From the NCBI GenBank assembly GCA_036925085.1, contig JAUPFP010000008.1, forward strand, positions 2,391,957 to 2,455,956: DNA of 64,000 bases, read 5' to 3'. Numbering within the stretch: the stretch's first letter is position 1; every line of letters starts with the position of its first letter. The notes under the pieces were generated by a model. It made no database searches, was not told where the DNA came from, and worked only from the letters and a program-made list of their open reading frames with translations. This document shows, one piece after another, positions 47,163-63,233 of the stretch. A program made the position numbers and the translations under genes. This DNA is from Brachycybe producta (Eukaryota; Arthropoda; Diplopoda; Playtdesmida; Andrognathidae).

Positions 47163-49322
47163 TTAAAGCTTAATCGGGTACAGTCTTTGTCCGAATATAG
47201 TAGTTCCAACACGGACGTTCGTGCTACCGACCTCAACCTATGAAAAAAAAATTAATTACTTGACAGTACTACATTAAACAATAACATTTGTCAAAAGATC
47301 GAGAATGGACTTGATTCACATTAAAATGATTGCACCGTGGTTTACTCAGTTTATAAAAGTCACGCAACAGTACCATAGTTTGCAATTATTTTTTGCCTTC
47401 AATTCAACTCAAGGTTTGATAATTTAAAAAAATCGGATTTTTTTATTTACATTAATTAAGGCGGGTTTAAAGTGTAAACACTATTCAAATTCTGTTTTTT
47501 TTTGTCTTTCATGAGCGAAATGAAAAGAAACTTGAGTGTTTTAGAAACAAGAAGGGTAGCTCAATCTCTGCAGGGTATTTATCTTTCAAAATAAACTTTT
47601 TATGGTACTTTGGAAATGACTCAACTTTAAGTAGACCATATTTTTTAATTTTTGTCTATAAAAATCTTTTGTTTATAAATATATCAACGAGAAAATACTA
47701 TAAAGTGACTGCAGCTACTGTTCTACGAATATACTAGATTAGTAGAAACAAACCGCATGTTCGTAATCTGTAGACATGCCCATACTGAGTTCCAACTCCT
47801 TTTCTGGAAGATTAAGTTTCTCGCTCACTTCTTGTCTGCATTTCAACAATAGCTGTTCAAACCAATTCACTAGTTAGTAACAGCGTAATGCCTTTTTTTT
47901 TTACTTATAAAGTCATTTAGAGACTAGAGTTACTTTAAAGTCCGGGTTTGGTCCCAAACTTATATCGTAATCGTAGATTCCGATCGTCATCAGTCCGACA
48001 AACTTCAGATTCGGACAACTGTTTCGAATGTATTCGACGAGAGTCGTCACTTGACTGGGTTCCAATCCACTTTTGTCTATTGTTATTTAATATAAGAAGA
48101 CATTATAATTTAATTATTTTTGAAACGATTTACATTTTCTATTTCTCTCAACTTTCTTCGGCGCTTGTATTCACTTGAACCATCACATTGAGAGGTTCTT
48201 TCCTTCCCAATTTCTCGCAGGCCGCATTCACACTTGCAGCTATTTTTTCGGAATCGATCGTCTCGATCATGAATAAATTAGGAATGGCTTTGAAAACAGA
48301 TAACTCAAAAAGTCGTAAACATCAACACAACAAATCGAGAAGAGGTTCAGAACTCATTCAATACCGACGACTTTATTGACTTTGTTACGTTGTAAGTGAC
48401 CGATCAAATGCCATCTGATTTCTTTGCATTTCTCGACAACTTCCGGATCCGTTCCCTTCTCGAAGAATTCTTGAACCTGTTCGAATTTAGCATAACAAAA
48501 CGAACAATAAACCGTAAACAAAAAACGAAAACTGGTGCATCGATATAATAATTTCTAACATAATTCTCTCCGAAATGTCTCTGTCCGCAGTTATAAGCTT
48601 CGATGATATCTTCTTTCGGTCTTGTCTTTGAAGCGGCCACCAATCTCGGTTCACCATAATTCAACTCCTGCAAGAGGATACAAAAAAAAGACAATCTTAA
48701 GAGATTAGATTCCACTCACAAGATGTATAATCACACAGACACACGCGTATACGAATGACCTCAAACGATGGTCACTCGGTCAACATGTACCATTATAGAC
48801 GGTCATCAAAGTAAGAGAAATGTGACAACCATTGATGTGTCATATGATACAGAACACACACACAAAAAAAGATAATCTTTATCGATATAACAACAAAGTA
48901 AGGACGAATTACTCCACTTTCAAGACGAATAAGAAACGCAGACGATAGACAGACACATCTGAAGCACTTTCTTAAACATCCATCAAGCAAATAACGACAT
49001 AAATCGGTAAGTAAATTAACGTTATAACCGTATTATTAGAAATAACTGGTTAAGGTAGGGCGTGTGTGGCCCTATAATGAATATGCATGAAGAACAAACT
49101 GCTTTTTAACATATGAAGGAACCACATTAGTCATACCAAAACGTTATAACCGCATAAAAAGCAACATTTCGTAGCTAATTATCCAATAAAACACAGCCAT
49201 TTTCTTTTAAAAGTAATGAATTATTCATATATACTTACGGGAGGTCTTTTACTGGCTGCAATACGAATCTTTTCGCAAACAATTGGTAATGTTTTGGCAA
49301 CGGCTACCTTCGTTGCAGCCAT
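47163..49322 (-). CDS. PLPBP: PLPBP/PROSC pyridoxal phosphate homeostasis protein
   Basis: YggS/PROSC family PLP-binding protein that buffers and delivers vitamin B6 cofactor; no catalytic activity is known. Seven exons: 49239-49322, 48560-48667, 48365-48476, 48153-48287, 47934-48076, 47754-47852, 47163-47237; total 756 nt, 251 residues. The PLP lysine is K42 in VAASKTRP. Family blocks are [58 protein letters not shown] and the final [10 protein letters not shown]. The start at [10 protein letters not shown] gives no organelle targeting peptide. Confidence 0.97.
47238..47753 (-). other. PLPBP last intron, containing a repeat copy
   Basis: The 516-bp intron is largely a GAAACTAGAAG family copy in plus orientation (47460-47735). 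Confidence 0.7.
47460..47735 (+). repeat. GAAACTAGAAG dispersed repeat copy, long
   Basis: GGGTTTAAAGTGTAAACACT, about 59 bp including GTCTTTCATGAGCGAAATGA, then GTGTTTTAGAAACAAGAAGG with GTAGCTCAATC, then ATAAACTTTTTATGG, CTATAAAAATCTTTT and GAAAATACTATAAAGTGACT. The most complete copy together with the one at 53465-53665. Confidence 0.8.
48668..49238 (-). other. PLPBP intron 1 (571 bp)
   Basis: No feature recognised apart from a short CA-rich tract near 48725-48745 and another near 48851-48863. Confidence 0.5.
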
Positions 49323-51246
49323 TTCTTGTCGTCTGCTTTATGATATTGCATCAACCTCGTCGACAATCGCTCCGAGTAAACGGATTGTTCGGTGCGATCA
49401 AAACTACGTGACAATCAATGAGACATATGAAAGGTGGCGTGAGCAAAATGTAAACACATAGCGTGATGTCGCGATTTATCCCTATACGTCCATTTAAGAA
49501 ATGCATTCATCTAGTAAAATAAAATTTAATGTCAACATTAAATTAAGATAGGAATCAAAATAACACTTGACGACAGCAGTAACATTTTTTATACTATTCG
49601 TTTGCGTAAGATAATTCACATTATAAGTGGTTAACAGTGTGACCTTTGCTTTGACATTTGTCCCTATTTCGCGGAATTTTACTGTTCTCGTGTGAAATAC
49701 TGACGCTTTTTTTTGGGGTGTTTTTGTTGATTGATGTCATCTTTACACGTAAACTATGTATTCTATGAATGAGTGTCTTGTTTACTTTAGGGTAAGGAAG
49801 GCAAATAACTGGATTGAATGCGTCATATAGTAAACTGGTTTCTTGAATATATGAACCTTGAACTCAAAAACGTTTGGGTTTTTTTAAATTGGTTTTTAAG
49901 TAGCCTTTATGTAATGCTTAATAAGGAGGAGGAGGAGGAGGAGGGGGAGGGAGAAAAAGAACTTGACACGTGCTTACGGCGATTGCAGCAGCACGCGATG
50001 AGCGTGTGTGACGTCATTGACGGGGGGGGGGGCCAAGCAATAACATGCGGACGCGTCCTTGTAAATCTATAATATGACGTAAATGTCTTTAAGAAGAAAA
50101 CAAAAATGTCAAAAAGTGCATAACTCTTGAGCTTATATATAAAATGAAATATATTTGCACAGATTAAAAGGTGTTTAGAAAGCAGCTTTTTTTAAAAAAA
50201 AAAGATTTTCAAAAAAAAAACTAGAAGCGTTAAGGAATTCAATAATGTTATTTTTATGATAATATCTTTAAATTCGAACTTTTTATATAAAATTATATTA
50301 AAAAAAAGTTCATTTTCAAAGATATCGTTATTAAAAATATCTTATTGCATTCACTTACTTTTTCTAGTTTCCAATAAATTATTTTTTTTAAAAAGTTGCT
50401 ACTATAAAAAGGTTGAGTAACCCCGCTTAATTGGACGGTTCATACCGTCAATTCAGGCTTGTCAATCCTGAGCATATGGAAACATGTATAGAATTTCGTT
50501 TCAAATCTTAATGATTGGAAACATATATGAGAAATTATATTTAAAACAAGACAAAAATAACCAATGTTCATATAAATTTATATTGAAGTTTAAATTTCAA
50601 AAAAAAAAAAAAAATATTAACCAAAGAGATGGACAATTTAGAATTGATATCCTCCGTCTGTATCCAATTTAATGTCTTCAATTAAAATAATATATTTAAC
50701 TTCAAGGTCAAATACTTATTTATGGCAAATTAATCCTGATTGATTTGACGTTAATAAACCCTTTTTGCTACCTAATAATAATAATAATAATAATAATATC
50801 CACGTGTTACGACCACCTTAGACGTACAAAGTGTTCCATGAGTTAATAATTATATGTTATTCAATATAATTCATTGACTTAAAAAGCCAATAAAGCACGT
50901 ACACATTCTTCAGAACTTCCATTTATAACTTAAAACGCGGTTCATACTTTTAAAGAAATTCCCCTCCCTTCTTCCCTCTTAACAAATCCGTGCTTTTTTC
51001 TTGTACTCGTGCGTCTTGCTGTTTTATTGAAGGTCAAACCCATCAAATCGGTATAACTTTTAATTTAGTTTTATAAGAAACATGGCAACAAGACTAAAAA
51101 AAAAAAAAAAAAAAGAACAATGAAACTTGATTACGTATTAATTGACGTAGCCTGTTCTGTGTCTGTTTTGTTTCCACAGGTGTTTTCTGTGTTTGCTGTC
51201 GTTCTCAGTCGCCGTCCGGTTTCTAAAATAGAAGTAATCTATCCAA
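49323..51246. other. Divergent PLPBP/PANK intergenic region
   Basis: A GGA repeat (49925-49950), a CRE palindrome TGACGTCA (50009-50016) next to a G run (50022-50031), an inverted GAAACTAGAAG-like repeat (50218-50230 and 50364-50376), a TAA microsatellite (50774-50798) and a long A run (51096-51114). No gene. Confidence 0.55.
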
Positions 51247-54200
51247 ATGGGTCCCACTGTTAGAAGTGAAATGGAGACTTCATCAGAGTCCGTCCAAATG
51301 AGTAATTGTTCGAATCAGACGACGACGACAACATCGACGATGGCATCCTGTGGACCGATGGAGACTTCGAGTATCGAGAGATCGATCGCAAACGGATATA
51401 TGCCACGTATGGATCATCGTCTTGTGCATGTTGTACAGAATCGACTATCGAACGGTCGATCGACGGATTGTGCTTCTAATTCGTGTCTAAGTCTGACGTA
51501 TCTAACTAATAATTTAGCCATGCCGTGGTTTGGAATGGATATCGGCGGTAGTCTCGTCAAATTGGTCTATTTCGAACCGACCGATTTCACAAAGATCGAA
51601 GAGGATTGCGAACTGGAGACGTTAAAGAACATTAGACGGTATCTCACGAGTAATTCGGCTTATGGAAATACGGGGCATCGTGACGCCCATCTTCAGGTTT
51701 GTTCACGTTTTGTGGCGTGCTGGCTACATATGGTTCGTTCAATAACCAACTTTTACTAAATTAAAGTAAACATTTTTTTTATTTTGCTTTTCTCTAGCAA
51801 CAATGTATTATTTTATGAAACTCTGGTTAAAAAGACATTGAAAATGTCTTAGAAACTAGAACGAAGGCAAAATCACTTATGCTAAAATAAACTTTTTAGA
51901 GGCAAAAATTTAAAGTTGGGGTCATTTTAAAACTTGAGATAAATAAGTTTATTTTAAAAAAAGTTCAACAACAAAAATACTCTAAAGCCGGTTGTAGACA
52001 TTGCGAGTTTCTCCTCGCGAATCGCAATAGCGAGTATCCCTTGCGAGTCAGGCGCGAGGCGATCCAAAATGTGTTTCGTGAATCAAGGGTGAGCGGACAG
52101 TTGTCTTGAGGGGTTATACAATAATCGGTAATTACTGTAAACATCGATGAGTCTGATTGCCTCGGCCTGGTTCATTTTCGGTCTACACGTCGCGAGTTTC
52201 GACCGCGAAACGTCTTTGATGCAGGGTGTTTACCGACTAGTGCGCGGATGGGGAGTGAGGCAGCCAAGCGAGGCAAGTGGGGCGGAGACTCAGGGTGAGG
52301 AATAGTCTAGAACATGCGAGACTTGATTCGCGAAACTGCCTCGCGAGGCAAACTCGCAATGTCTACAACCGCCTTTAAGTGATTGAGTTACAATTCTAGT
52401 TTCTTTCTCTTAATTTTGAAGCTCAAAGACAGAATAATCAGAGTTTGAGGCGTTTGAGAAAAAGCATTTTTATGATAATATCTTTGAAAATAAACTTTTT
52501 TACAACTGTTTTGAAAATAAAACCCGATTTAACGTCTTTTTAAATAATATTGAACAGCTATAAAATAGTTTATTTTTAAATATATCATCATAAAAAAAAG
52601 CTTCGTATTCAGCAACTTTTATAGTTTCCACAAAAATGTTTACTTGAATTATAAAAAAATTTTGTCTCGCTGTTTTTTATGACGAAATGTAATAAATGAC
52701 GTTGAAAAAACTTTCGTTTTAGATGGACAACGTTCAAGTTGGCGATCGAACCGGTTCATTACATTTCATTCGATTTCCAACGTGTGAAATGGGAAACTTC
52801 TTGGAACTAGCAAAGTCCAAGGGAATGGCAACGTTAGCGAGTACGGTCTGCGCAACCGGTGGAGGAGCTTACAAATTTGAAGAGGATTTCAGACGAGTAC
52901 AAACTTGGTTTAAGCGGATTTACAAAAAAATGTTCACTGAATATAAATTTTGCTTTCATGTTTGTTGTTTTGTCAGGAGGTGAACATGCAGTTGCACAAA
53001 TTTGACGAACTCGATTCTCTTATTCGAGGAATTCATTACATAGAAGACAACAATCCTCACGAGTTATACTATTGGAGTAATCCAAAGGATGAACAACGTT
53101 GCGAAAAGATTCCATTCGACTTTAGCGATCCGTATCCGTTTCTGGTCGTTAACGTGGGTTCTGGAGTCGGAATGCTTGCCGTTTACGGACCGAACAATTA
53201 CAAACGTGTGACGGGCACTAGGTACATAAAAGTTCAAAATCCTGGTTTTATTTTTATTCGTTTTGGGACAAAACAAACCGATGGAACACTTTCAGATTTT
53301 TACTTGAAACTAGAAAAGTAATCAAAGGTTTAAATAAAATACTTTCATGATTGGCAGTTTGAAAACCGTGGTATAAACCATTTTACTCTTCTAGTTTCCA
53401 AAATATTGAAATTCTTATAACTTTAAAAAAAAAGCGTTCCAGTTATTCTTCTGTTCCTTAAGCTGGTTTATAAGTGTAAACGCCCTTTGGTCATGTCTTT
53501 CAAAAAACAAAATTAAGAAGAAAAATAACTCGTCTTTTAGAAACTAGAAGGGTAGCTCAATCACTTAAAATATAATTTCATGTTGATATCTTTTAAAATA
53601 AGCATGTTACGTCTATAAAAAGTTTTATTTTGACGTGTATCAACATGAAAATACTAACGTTATTGTTTCTAACGCCGAAAATTCAAATAACCAGAGTTTT
53701 CAAAATCAGCTCTTGATAAAAACAAGCTTAACTCCAAACGTTTGCCGGGTCTCGATCTCTTTAAAACTTAAAAGTTTTTGTTTACTCGGCACAGTTTGGG
53801 AGGTGGTACTTTCCTCGGTCTGTGTTCGCTTCTGACCGGATGTGAAACGTTCGAGGAAGCCATTGCTTTAGCCGCTAAAGGTAACAGCAACAATATTGAC
53901 AAACTGGTTCAAGATATTTATGGTGGAGATTATCCGAAATTCAATCTAAAAGGTGACACGGTCGCTAGTAGGTGAGTGTTTAAAGGGGGCTTTCGTTTGG
54001 TTTCTCTTCTGTTGACAGCGGAGACAACAGTTAATAATCTCTCGATGCACAGCTTTGGCCAAATGATATCGAAGGAAAAGAGAGAGAAAGCAAGTCGAGA
54101 GGATCTAGCGAAGGCCACTTTAGTTACAATTACAAATAACATTGGATCTATCGCACGACTATGTGCCGTTAACGAGGTTAGAAAACAAAAAAAACTATAG

Positions 54201-54512
54201 AAACGAAATGTGAATGATTTTTAACAACGTACCTTTGATTGTTTTGCACTTTTTTAGGGAATAGAACGGGTCGTTTTCGTCGGTAACTTCTTGAGAGTAA
54301 ACACAGTCTCGATGAAGATGTTATCGTATGCGATGGAGTTCTGGTCCAAAGGAGCTTTAAAGGCACTCTTTTTAGAACACGAGGTAGAGAGATCGATATC
54401 ATTTAATCGTCTCGAATGGTGGAATGATTCTCATGGTCCTTTTGCATTTCATTCAAAGGGATACTTTGGAGCTGTCGGTTGTCTTTTGGAACTGATGAGG
54501 CCCGATAGTTAA
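51247..54512 (+). CDS. PANK: Pantothenate kinase (type II, PANK)
   Basis: ATP-dependent phosphorylation of pantothenate, the first and regulated step of coenzyme A synthesis. Seven exons: 51247-51696, 52723-52896, 52977-53221, 53795-53971, 54053-54176, 54258-54383, 54459-54512; total 1,350 nt, 449 residues. A Ser/Thr-rich N-terminal extension of about 90 residues precedes the actin-like fold. The nucleotide loop is [11 protein letters not shown] (D98-G101). [13 protein letters not shown] holds the catalytic Glu region, VNVGSGV the acetyl-CoA/pantothenate loop, and [10 protein letters not shown] plus [10 protein letters not shown] the second nucleotide-binding segment. The last intron (54384-54458, 75 nt) is stop-free and in frame, so its retention would add 25 residues. 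Confidence 0.97.
51845..52640 (+). repeat. GAAACTAGAAG dispersed repeat copy, split by a MITE
   Basis: Left part: AATGTCTTAGAAACTAGAAC, AATAAACTTTTTAGAGG, and AAAATACTCTAAAG. Right part: TTTAAGTGATTGAGTTAC and an inverted TTCTAGTTTCTTTCTC. The uninterrupted copies read GAAAATACTATAAAGTGACT, showing that the break is an insertion. Confidence 0.65.
51986..52373. mobile_element. GC-rich MITE, ~388 bp
   Basis: Terminal inverted repeats of about 24 bp begin GCCGGTTGTAGACATTGCGA, with a near-perfect inverse at 52350-52373. The interior is rich in CTCGCGAGGC/TTCGCG motifs, in contrast to the AT-rich intron. Flanks CTCTAAAG and CTTTAAG may be a decayed target duplication. Non-coding. Confidence 0.78.
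53222..53794 (+). other. PANK intron 3, mostly repeat
   Basis: 573 bp, including a long GAAACTAGAAG family copy at 53380-53665. Confidence 0.7.
53380..53665 (+). repeat. GAAACTAGAAG dispersed repeat copy, long
   Basis: An inverted CTTCTAGTTTCCAAAATATT piece near 53390, then GGTTTATAAGTGTAAACGCC (53465-53484), GTCTTTCAAAAAACAAAATT, then TTTTAGAAACTAGAAGGGTA (53534-53553) with GCTCAATCACTT, TTTCATGTTGATATCTTTT, CTATAAAAAGTTTTATTTTG and ATCAACATGAAAATACT. Confidence 0.8.
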
Positions 54513-55747
54513 CCATTTCACGGAATCCTACACGTAACAAAAGTGTAGTTTTGAGTGAAAGAAATAGACGAATTTCATCGTTTTAAGACTGATGATACGG
54601 AATGGAAGATGGAAATGATGAACGTGTCTTTTAAAACCGTATCTGCAAAACGTTTCTAGAACAGGGCATTTTGGTAGAAGATGTGGATGTTGTTTGCAAA
54701 CTTAAGTATAGTTAGTGTTTGTAGCTTTAAAAAAACATACAAGTCGTAAACTTCTTTTTTTAAAAAAAATTGGTAAAAAACTTAAGTGAAGCGAGAGGTT
54801 GAACCAATAAATAAATGTATTCCTTGTTTTAAGAAAAGAATTCCGTAAAGGTAACGCCAACTTAAAAAGAGGGACTTGGCACTGATGTTTTAAATCTAAA
54901 CCTAGTTATTCCGTTGATCAGAAAATGATTTTAAAAAAACATTTTGTCGCATCAATGTAACTTGAAGCTTGTGACGTCAGAGTTAATAAAACCTTTGGAT
55001 TGTTTCATTTTGTCAGATAAGAAAGGGTAATAAGTTCTATTATTATATTATCATACGTTTTTCTAACTGACAAACTAACACAAGCTTAGGTTTTTAGTCA
55101 ACCCCTGTGACGTCACAAGCTTAAAGTTAAGAGCGGCGACTGTATATTTGTCAGAAACAAGAAAATTAAATTTAAAATCACTGAAAAATAACTTCAAGAC
55201 AATAAATATCTTTCAAAATAGATGTTTTAAGGCAGTCTGAACATGACGTTAACACCGAATCAATTATTAGATTTTACGTTTTTCACACTGTCATAAAACG
55301 TCCTAAGTGATTCCTTTTATTTTTCTAGTCTCTAACAAATGATTTTTTTTTAAAAAAAAATATTGCTAATACTGTTTGTAACCCAGGGACCTAATAATAA
55401 ATTTTCTGCATACTAGTGACAAAGTCTCTGAGATTAAACAAGAGAAATTAGAAGGATGAAATGGAAACGCAGATTAATTATAATATTCCATTTTAAAGTA
55501 TTAAATTAAGATTTTTGTTTGCTGTTAAACAGCACTTATTTTTTTGTTGCATATATATGTTTATGTATAGTATATATTGTGCTCAATTGTAGATTTTTTT
55601 TGTTGTGTATATTTTGAAACTCATAATAAATAATAAAAAGCGCTTATAATCACAAATCTTTCCTTCAGCATGGTTCGATTTTATTTCACCTTTTTTTTCT
55701 TGTTTTGTTTTGCCAAAAAGCTTTTTTTCTTCACATTTTTCCCACAG
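54513..55747. other. Intergenic, PANK 3' flank
   Basis: PANK 3' UTR with AATAAA signals near 54809 and 54984. Two CRE palindromes (54972-54979 and 55108-55115) lie 136 bp apart with no nearby gene start. A fragment of the dispersed repeat lies near 55308-55345. Confidence 0.5.
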
Positions 55748-55882
55748 GACGTCATTATTAACGTATATAAAACCCAACGAAGGCTTTTAAGGCCCAAGAA
55801 GCTGCATGTTTTTGAGGCGTTTGGCTGTCGTTACATTTGGAACGTAAATCTTCGTGAATGGGAACGGGACCGGCAAGCTTGA
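55748..55882 (+). CDS. Unrecognised possible terminal exon
   Basis: After a good acceptor (TTTTTCCCACAG) an open stretch encodes about 44 residues beginning DVIINVYKTQRRLLRPKKLH and ending in TGA. It can also be read from an ATG at 55670 as a 70-residue frame with a Phe-rich start, but that start lies in the pyrimidine tract. No partner exon or family was recognised. It may be chance. Confidence 0.2.
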   Translation, partial: DVIINVYKTQRRLLRPKKLHVFEAFGCRYIWNVNLREWERDRQA

Positions 55883-56786
55883 TATTTAAGGCAGGGTCAC
55901 TCGAACCAACGAATGAAGAACCCTTTTTTATATAAGCAATTAATAAAAATCGAGCAACGATTCATTTTGTTAACATAAGATTTACAAAGTTCTCGATTTA
56001 AAATTGGCCACAGTTCCATTTTTGAGTTTTGGAACAACACAATTCACAATAAAAACGGAAGAAAGTTCTTTTTTTTTTAGTATAGTCACAGCCTAACCAA
56101 AATATTAGTAATGACAAAAAGTGTCTCAACAAAAAAAAATTATAAGCAAATTTGAAATTAAAAATGCAATGATAACTATTGTTACAAAAAAAAAAGCCAA
56201 ACTGGTTGATTCCATGTGAAAATCAAAAAAATTGAGCTCATTCTATTCTAGTAACAAGTCAAAAATCAAATTGTAAAATTAGTCGAATGTTGATACCATG
56301 ACCATTATAAATTGGACCCAAAATCTGGGATTTTTCTTCCATAGAAAATTGTACGAAAACGTCAAAGAGGCCCAAGAAGAAAAAAAAATTTAGCAATTAA
56401 AAACCGTAAAAACAAAATTCCTGAATTGTGGGCCCTCTCGATCAGTTCGAGTAAATAAAAATAGAGATTAGAACCTGCGCAGCAGAATTTCAAAACCAAT
56501 AACAAAAAAATATCTGAAAACAATCAATCGTTTCATTGCACATAATGAAGAATCCAAAAAGAAGGAAAGAGGAAAAAACAGAAAGCAGCTGTGAGAACAT
56601 GAAAAAGGAGGAGGAGGAGCAGAAGAAGGCAAAAGTGGCCCGTATTTTGATATGAATCCTTTTGTTATTTTTTAGTTTAGACTGGTGAAAAACATAACCC
56701 CTTAACTGTTCAATAGAACCAAACGAACAAAACCACGACGAGCCTCTAGAAATGCGCGAGAGGCTTCCTTCGCCACGTCCTCCTCC
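55883..56786. other. Intergenic, eRF1 3' flank
   Basis: AT-rich, probably including eRF1 3' UTR. No gene seen. Confidence 0.5.
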
Positions 56787-60760
<3,974 letters not shown>

Positions 60761-61564
60761 CTTCGAATCAAGTCAAGTAACTAACAAGAAGAAAATGAAA
60801 CGATGAGTAAAACTTTTTACTAAGAATGAGGAAGACTCGAGAGAGAGAAAGAGAGAAGGTGCACGCGTGTTTCTCTTGAAAAGCGACCGCTTTCGCCTCA
60901 CTTCCGGTCCGTCCATTTGTTTGCACGCGGCGCCCACCGTAAGAACCCTCATAACCATTTCTTGACACATTTTACACTTTCTACCTCATTTAGAACCCCA
61001 TTTCTACCAATTATACACTTCTCTCGATAGGTTATCCTCGTCTAAAACCAGTAAATTCATAAAAACGTGTAAAAATAAGTGAAACATACCTTCAAAAGTA
61101 TGAGACGCCGACTCCACAGCTCGACGCCGCGTATTAAAAAGGTTTTCGCAATGCACAAATGAGTTACACCATGTGATAGCGACAATACAATCCGAGTACT
61201 CCAAGCGCACGGAGTAGTTTATATAGCTGTCTGATTCTTTATATAAAATTGAACAGAGTAATCGGATTCAGTTATCCAAATGATCGCTCTTTTGTGACGT
61301 CATTCCGAATGACGTTGCCAGTAATAGACAGTAGAGTTGCAAAAGGGACGACTTCACATAACAATTTATTGTTATATTAGTACAGCTGTGATGCTTTGTT
61401 TTCGTATGTGAGCGATCAAAAGCTTTTTGACGTTTTAATTTCTATGAAAATTATGAATTTCTGTGAATATAATCTAAAAAACCTCAATAATAACCGTTGT
61501 TCCGCCTGAAAAAGTCATTCTTTAATGTAATTTTTTTAGCATAAAATATAAATTTGGTCATAAA
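60761..61564. promoter_or_regulatory. Divergent eRF1/PSTK promoter region
   Basis: Contains a perfect CRE palindrome TGACGTCA at 61295-61302. A GAGA-rich stretch lies at 60838-60856 in the presumed eRF1 leader. No TATA box is obvious. Confidence 0.45.
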
Positions 61565-63233
61565 ATGGGATGTGGGATCGTTTTAGCCGTATTATGTGGA
61601 CTTCCCGGTAGTGGAAAGTCATGTTTAGCTCAGTTAATAAACGAAAAATATGAACAATCGTCGTTAGCAACCGTTTGCGTCGTCTGCTACGACTATTTGC
61701 TCCATAGAAGTTTAGCGGAACAGCTCATCCCTGCGACAAGTGACGTCACGAGGGTGGCTCATGCCCTTTCAATGGTGAAGGAACTCGAAAAGGTCATTGA
61801 CCTCAACTCCGCCCATCCACCTACGCCTACCCCTTATAACGAGCTCAATGAGTATATTTACGACCCCCAACCAAATCCGATCTTAACGATTATATTTACG
61901 ATTTCACGTAGAGTCAGCATAATTCGAAGTGGAAGGAATACAGGGAATTTATTGTCAATGCTGTCGACGCTTTAGTTTGCGAAAAACTTGATAAAAATCT
62001 TCCGAACAATAAACTGGACACGAACACGATCGTGGCACAGTTAAAGGACGAGATCGGAATCAGAGTCGTATCTTCTTCATCCAATAGGTTCTTGTTTATC
62101 ATCGACGATAACATGTATTTCAAGAGTATGCGGTTCGATTACTATAAGCTTGCAAGAAAATGTAATTGTAACTTGGAACTATTCGAAGTAATTAACTTAA
62201 AACAAAAACATATGATTTATCATTTTACAGATAACATTGGGTTTTGTCAGATTCACGTCCAGTGCCCATTGGATGTGGCCATCGAAAGAAATCGCACGAG
62301 AGAAGATCTCGAAAAGGTCGAGGAGACAGTCATCCACAATATGAATATCAAGTTTGAAACTCCGGATCCAATCGAATACTCTTGGGAGGCAATGTCGATA
62401 TCCACTGGCAGCGATAATGATCACTTTCTTTCATTTTGGTACCAAAAATCATATTTTTTTAAAACAAAAATGATGCAGAACAACTATGAGAACATTTTTC
62501 ATTGAAACAACTAATTACAAGTTTTGTTTGAAACTAGAAAAGTTTCGATAATTTCGGGATGGATAAAAATTCTGAATTTTTTTTTTTAATTAAAGCAAGC
62601 ATAATTCAAATTATTTCGATTTAAATTGAAAATAAATTGATTTCAATCGTAATTTAAATAAATAATAAATCCACGCTGAGGAATTTTCATTATACCTTAA
62701 AAAAGATATGATTTTAATGTTTCTTGACTACCCTTAAACTTCAGAAATTACCAATTCAAGAAAGGTTTTCTTGAAATTCTTTCGTAAAATTGTTTTGAAA
62801 TGCGTTTCCATAGTTATCCTGTATCATATTCAAAAAAATAACCTCTATTAAAAAAAATATCTACCTCTGCAGGCCAAAATTAGACTGTTTCTTACAGACG
62901 GCATTCGATAATCCAGTTTTGAGCCGTCTAGACGATGAAGACGAGAAGGCAGCATCCAGAGAGGAGTGTGCAAGAAGCGTTCTTCACCAAGTTGACAAAA
63001 TTCTTAGAAAACTAGTTTCTAACGCAATGAAAAAGAACGGAGGAACAAAGTCGGAGGCCGAAAGACTAAACGGAGCGAGACAGATTCTCTTAAACGACAT
63101 CAAGACTGGTGAACTGATGTTGAACGAGGACTTGAAACGTCGAATCGAAGGCGGACAGATTGAAGACTTTGAAATTGATTTAAATCATTTTCTAAATGAA
63201 GCATTTCAAAATAAACTTGCAAATAAAACTTAA
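61565..63233 (+). CDS. PSTK: L-seryl-tRNA(Sec) kinase
   Basis: Phosphorylates Ser-tRNA(Sec) to the substrate for SepSecS in selenocysteine synthesis. Four exons: 61565-61851, 61914-62161, 62231-62438, 62873-63233; total 1,104 nt, 367 residues. P-loop GLPGSGKS at residues 12-19. The Walker-B-like region is FLFIIDDNMYFKSMR, and YNIGFCQIHVQCPLDVAIERN matches vertebrate PSTK. The C-terminal helical domain begins LQTAFDNPV and contains a coiled, charged stretch. The first acceptor is TAGAG rather than the nearer TAG, chosen because it keeps frame. The presence of this gene implies active selenoprotein production. Confidence 0.93.
62439..62872 (+). other. PSTK intron 3 (434 bp)
   Basis: AT-rich; includes a weak GAAACTAGAA motif at 62530-62539. 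Confidence 0.5.

Larger units (their letters stand above)
51697..52722 (+). other. PANK intron 1 with repeat and nested MITE
   Basis: A GAAACTAGAAG family copy (from about 51845) is interrupted by the GC-rich foldback element at 51986-52373; repeat sequence resumes on the right. Confidence 0.7.
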
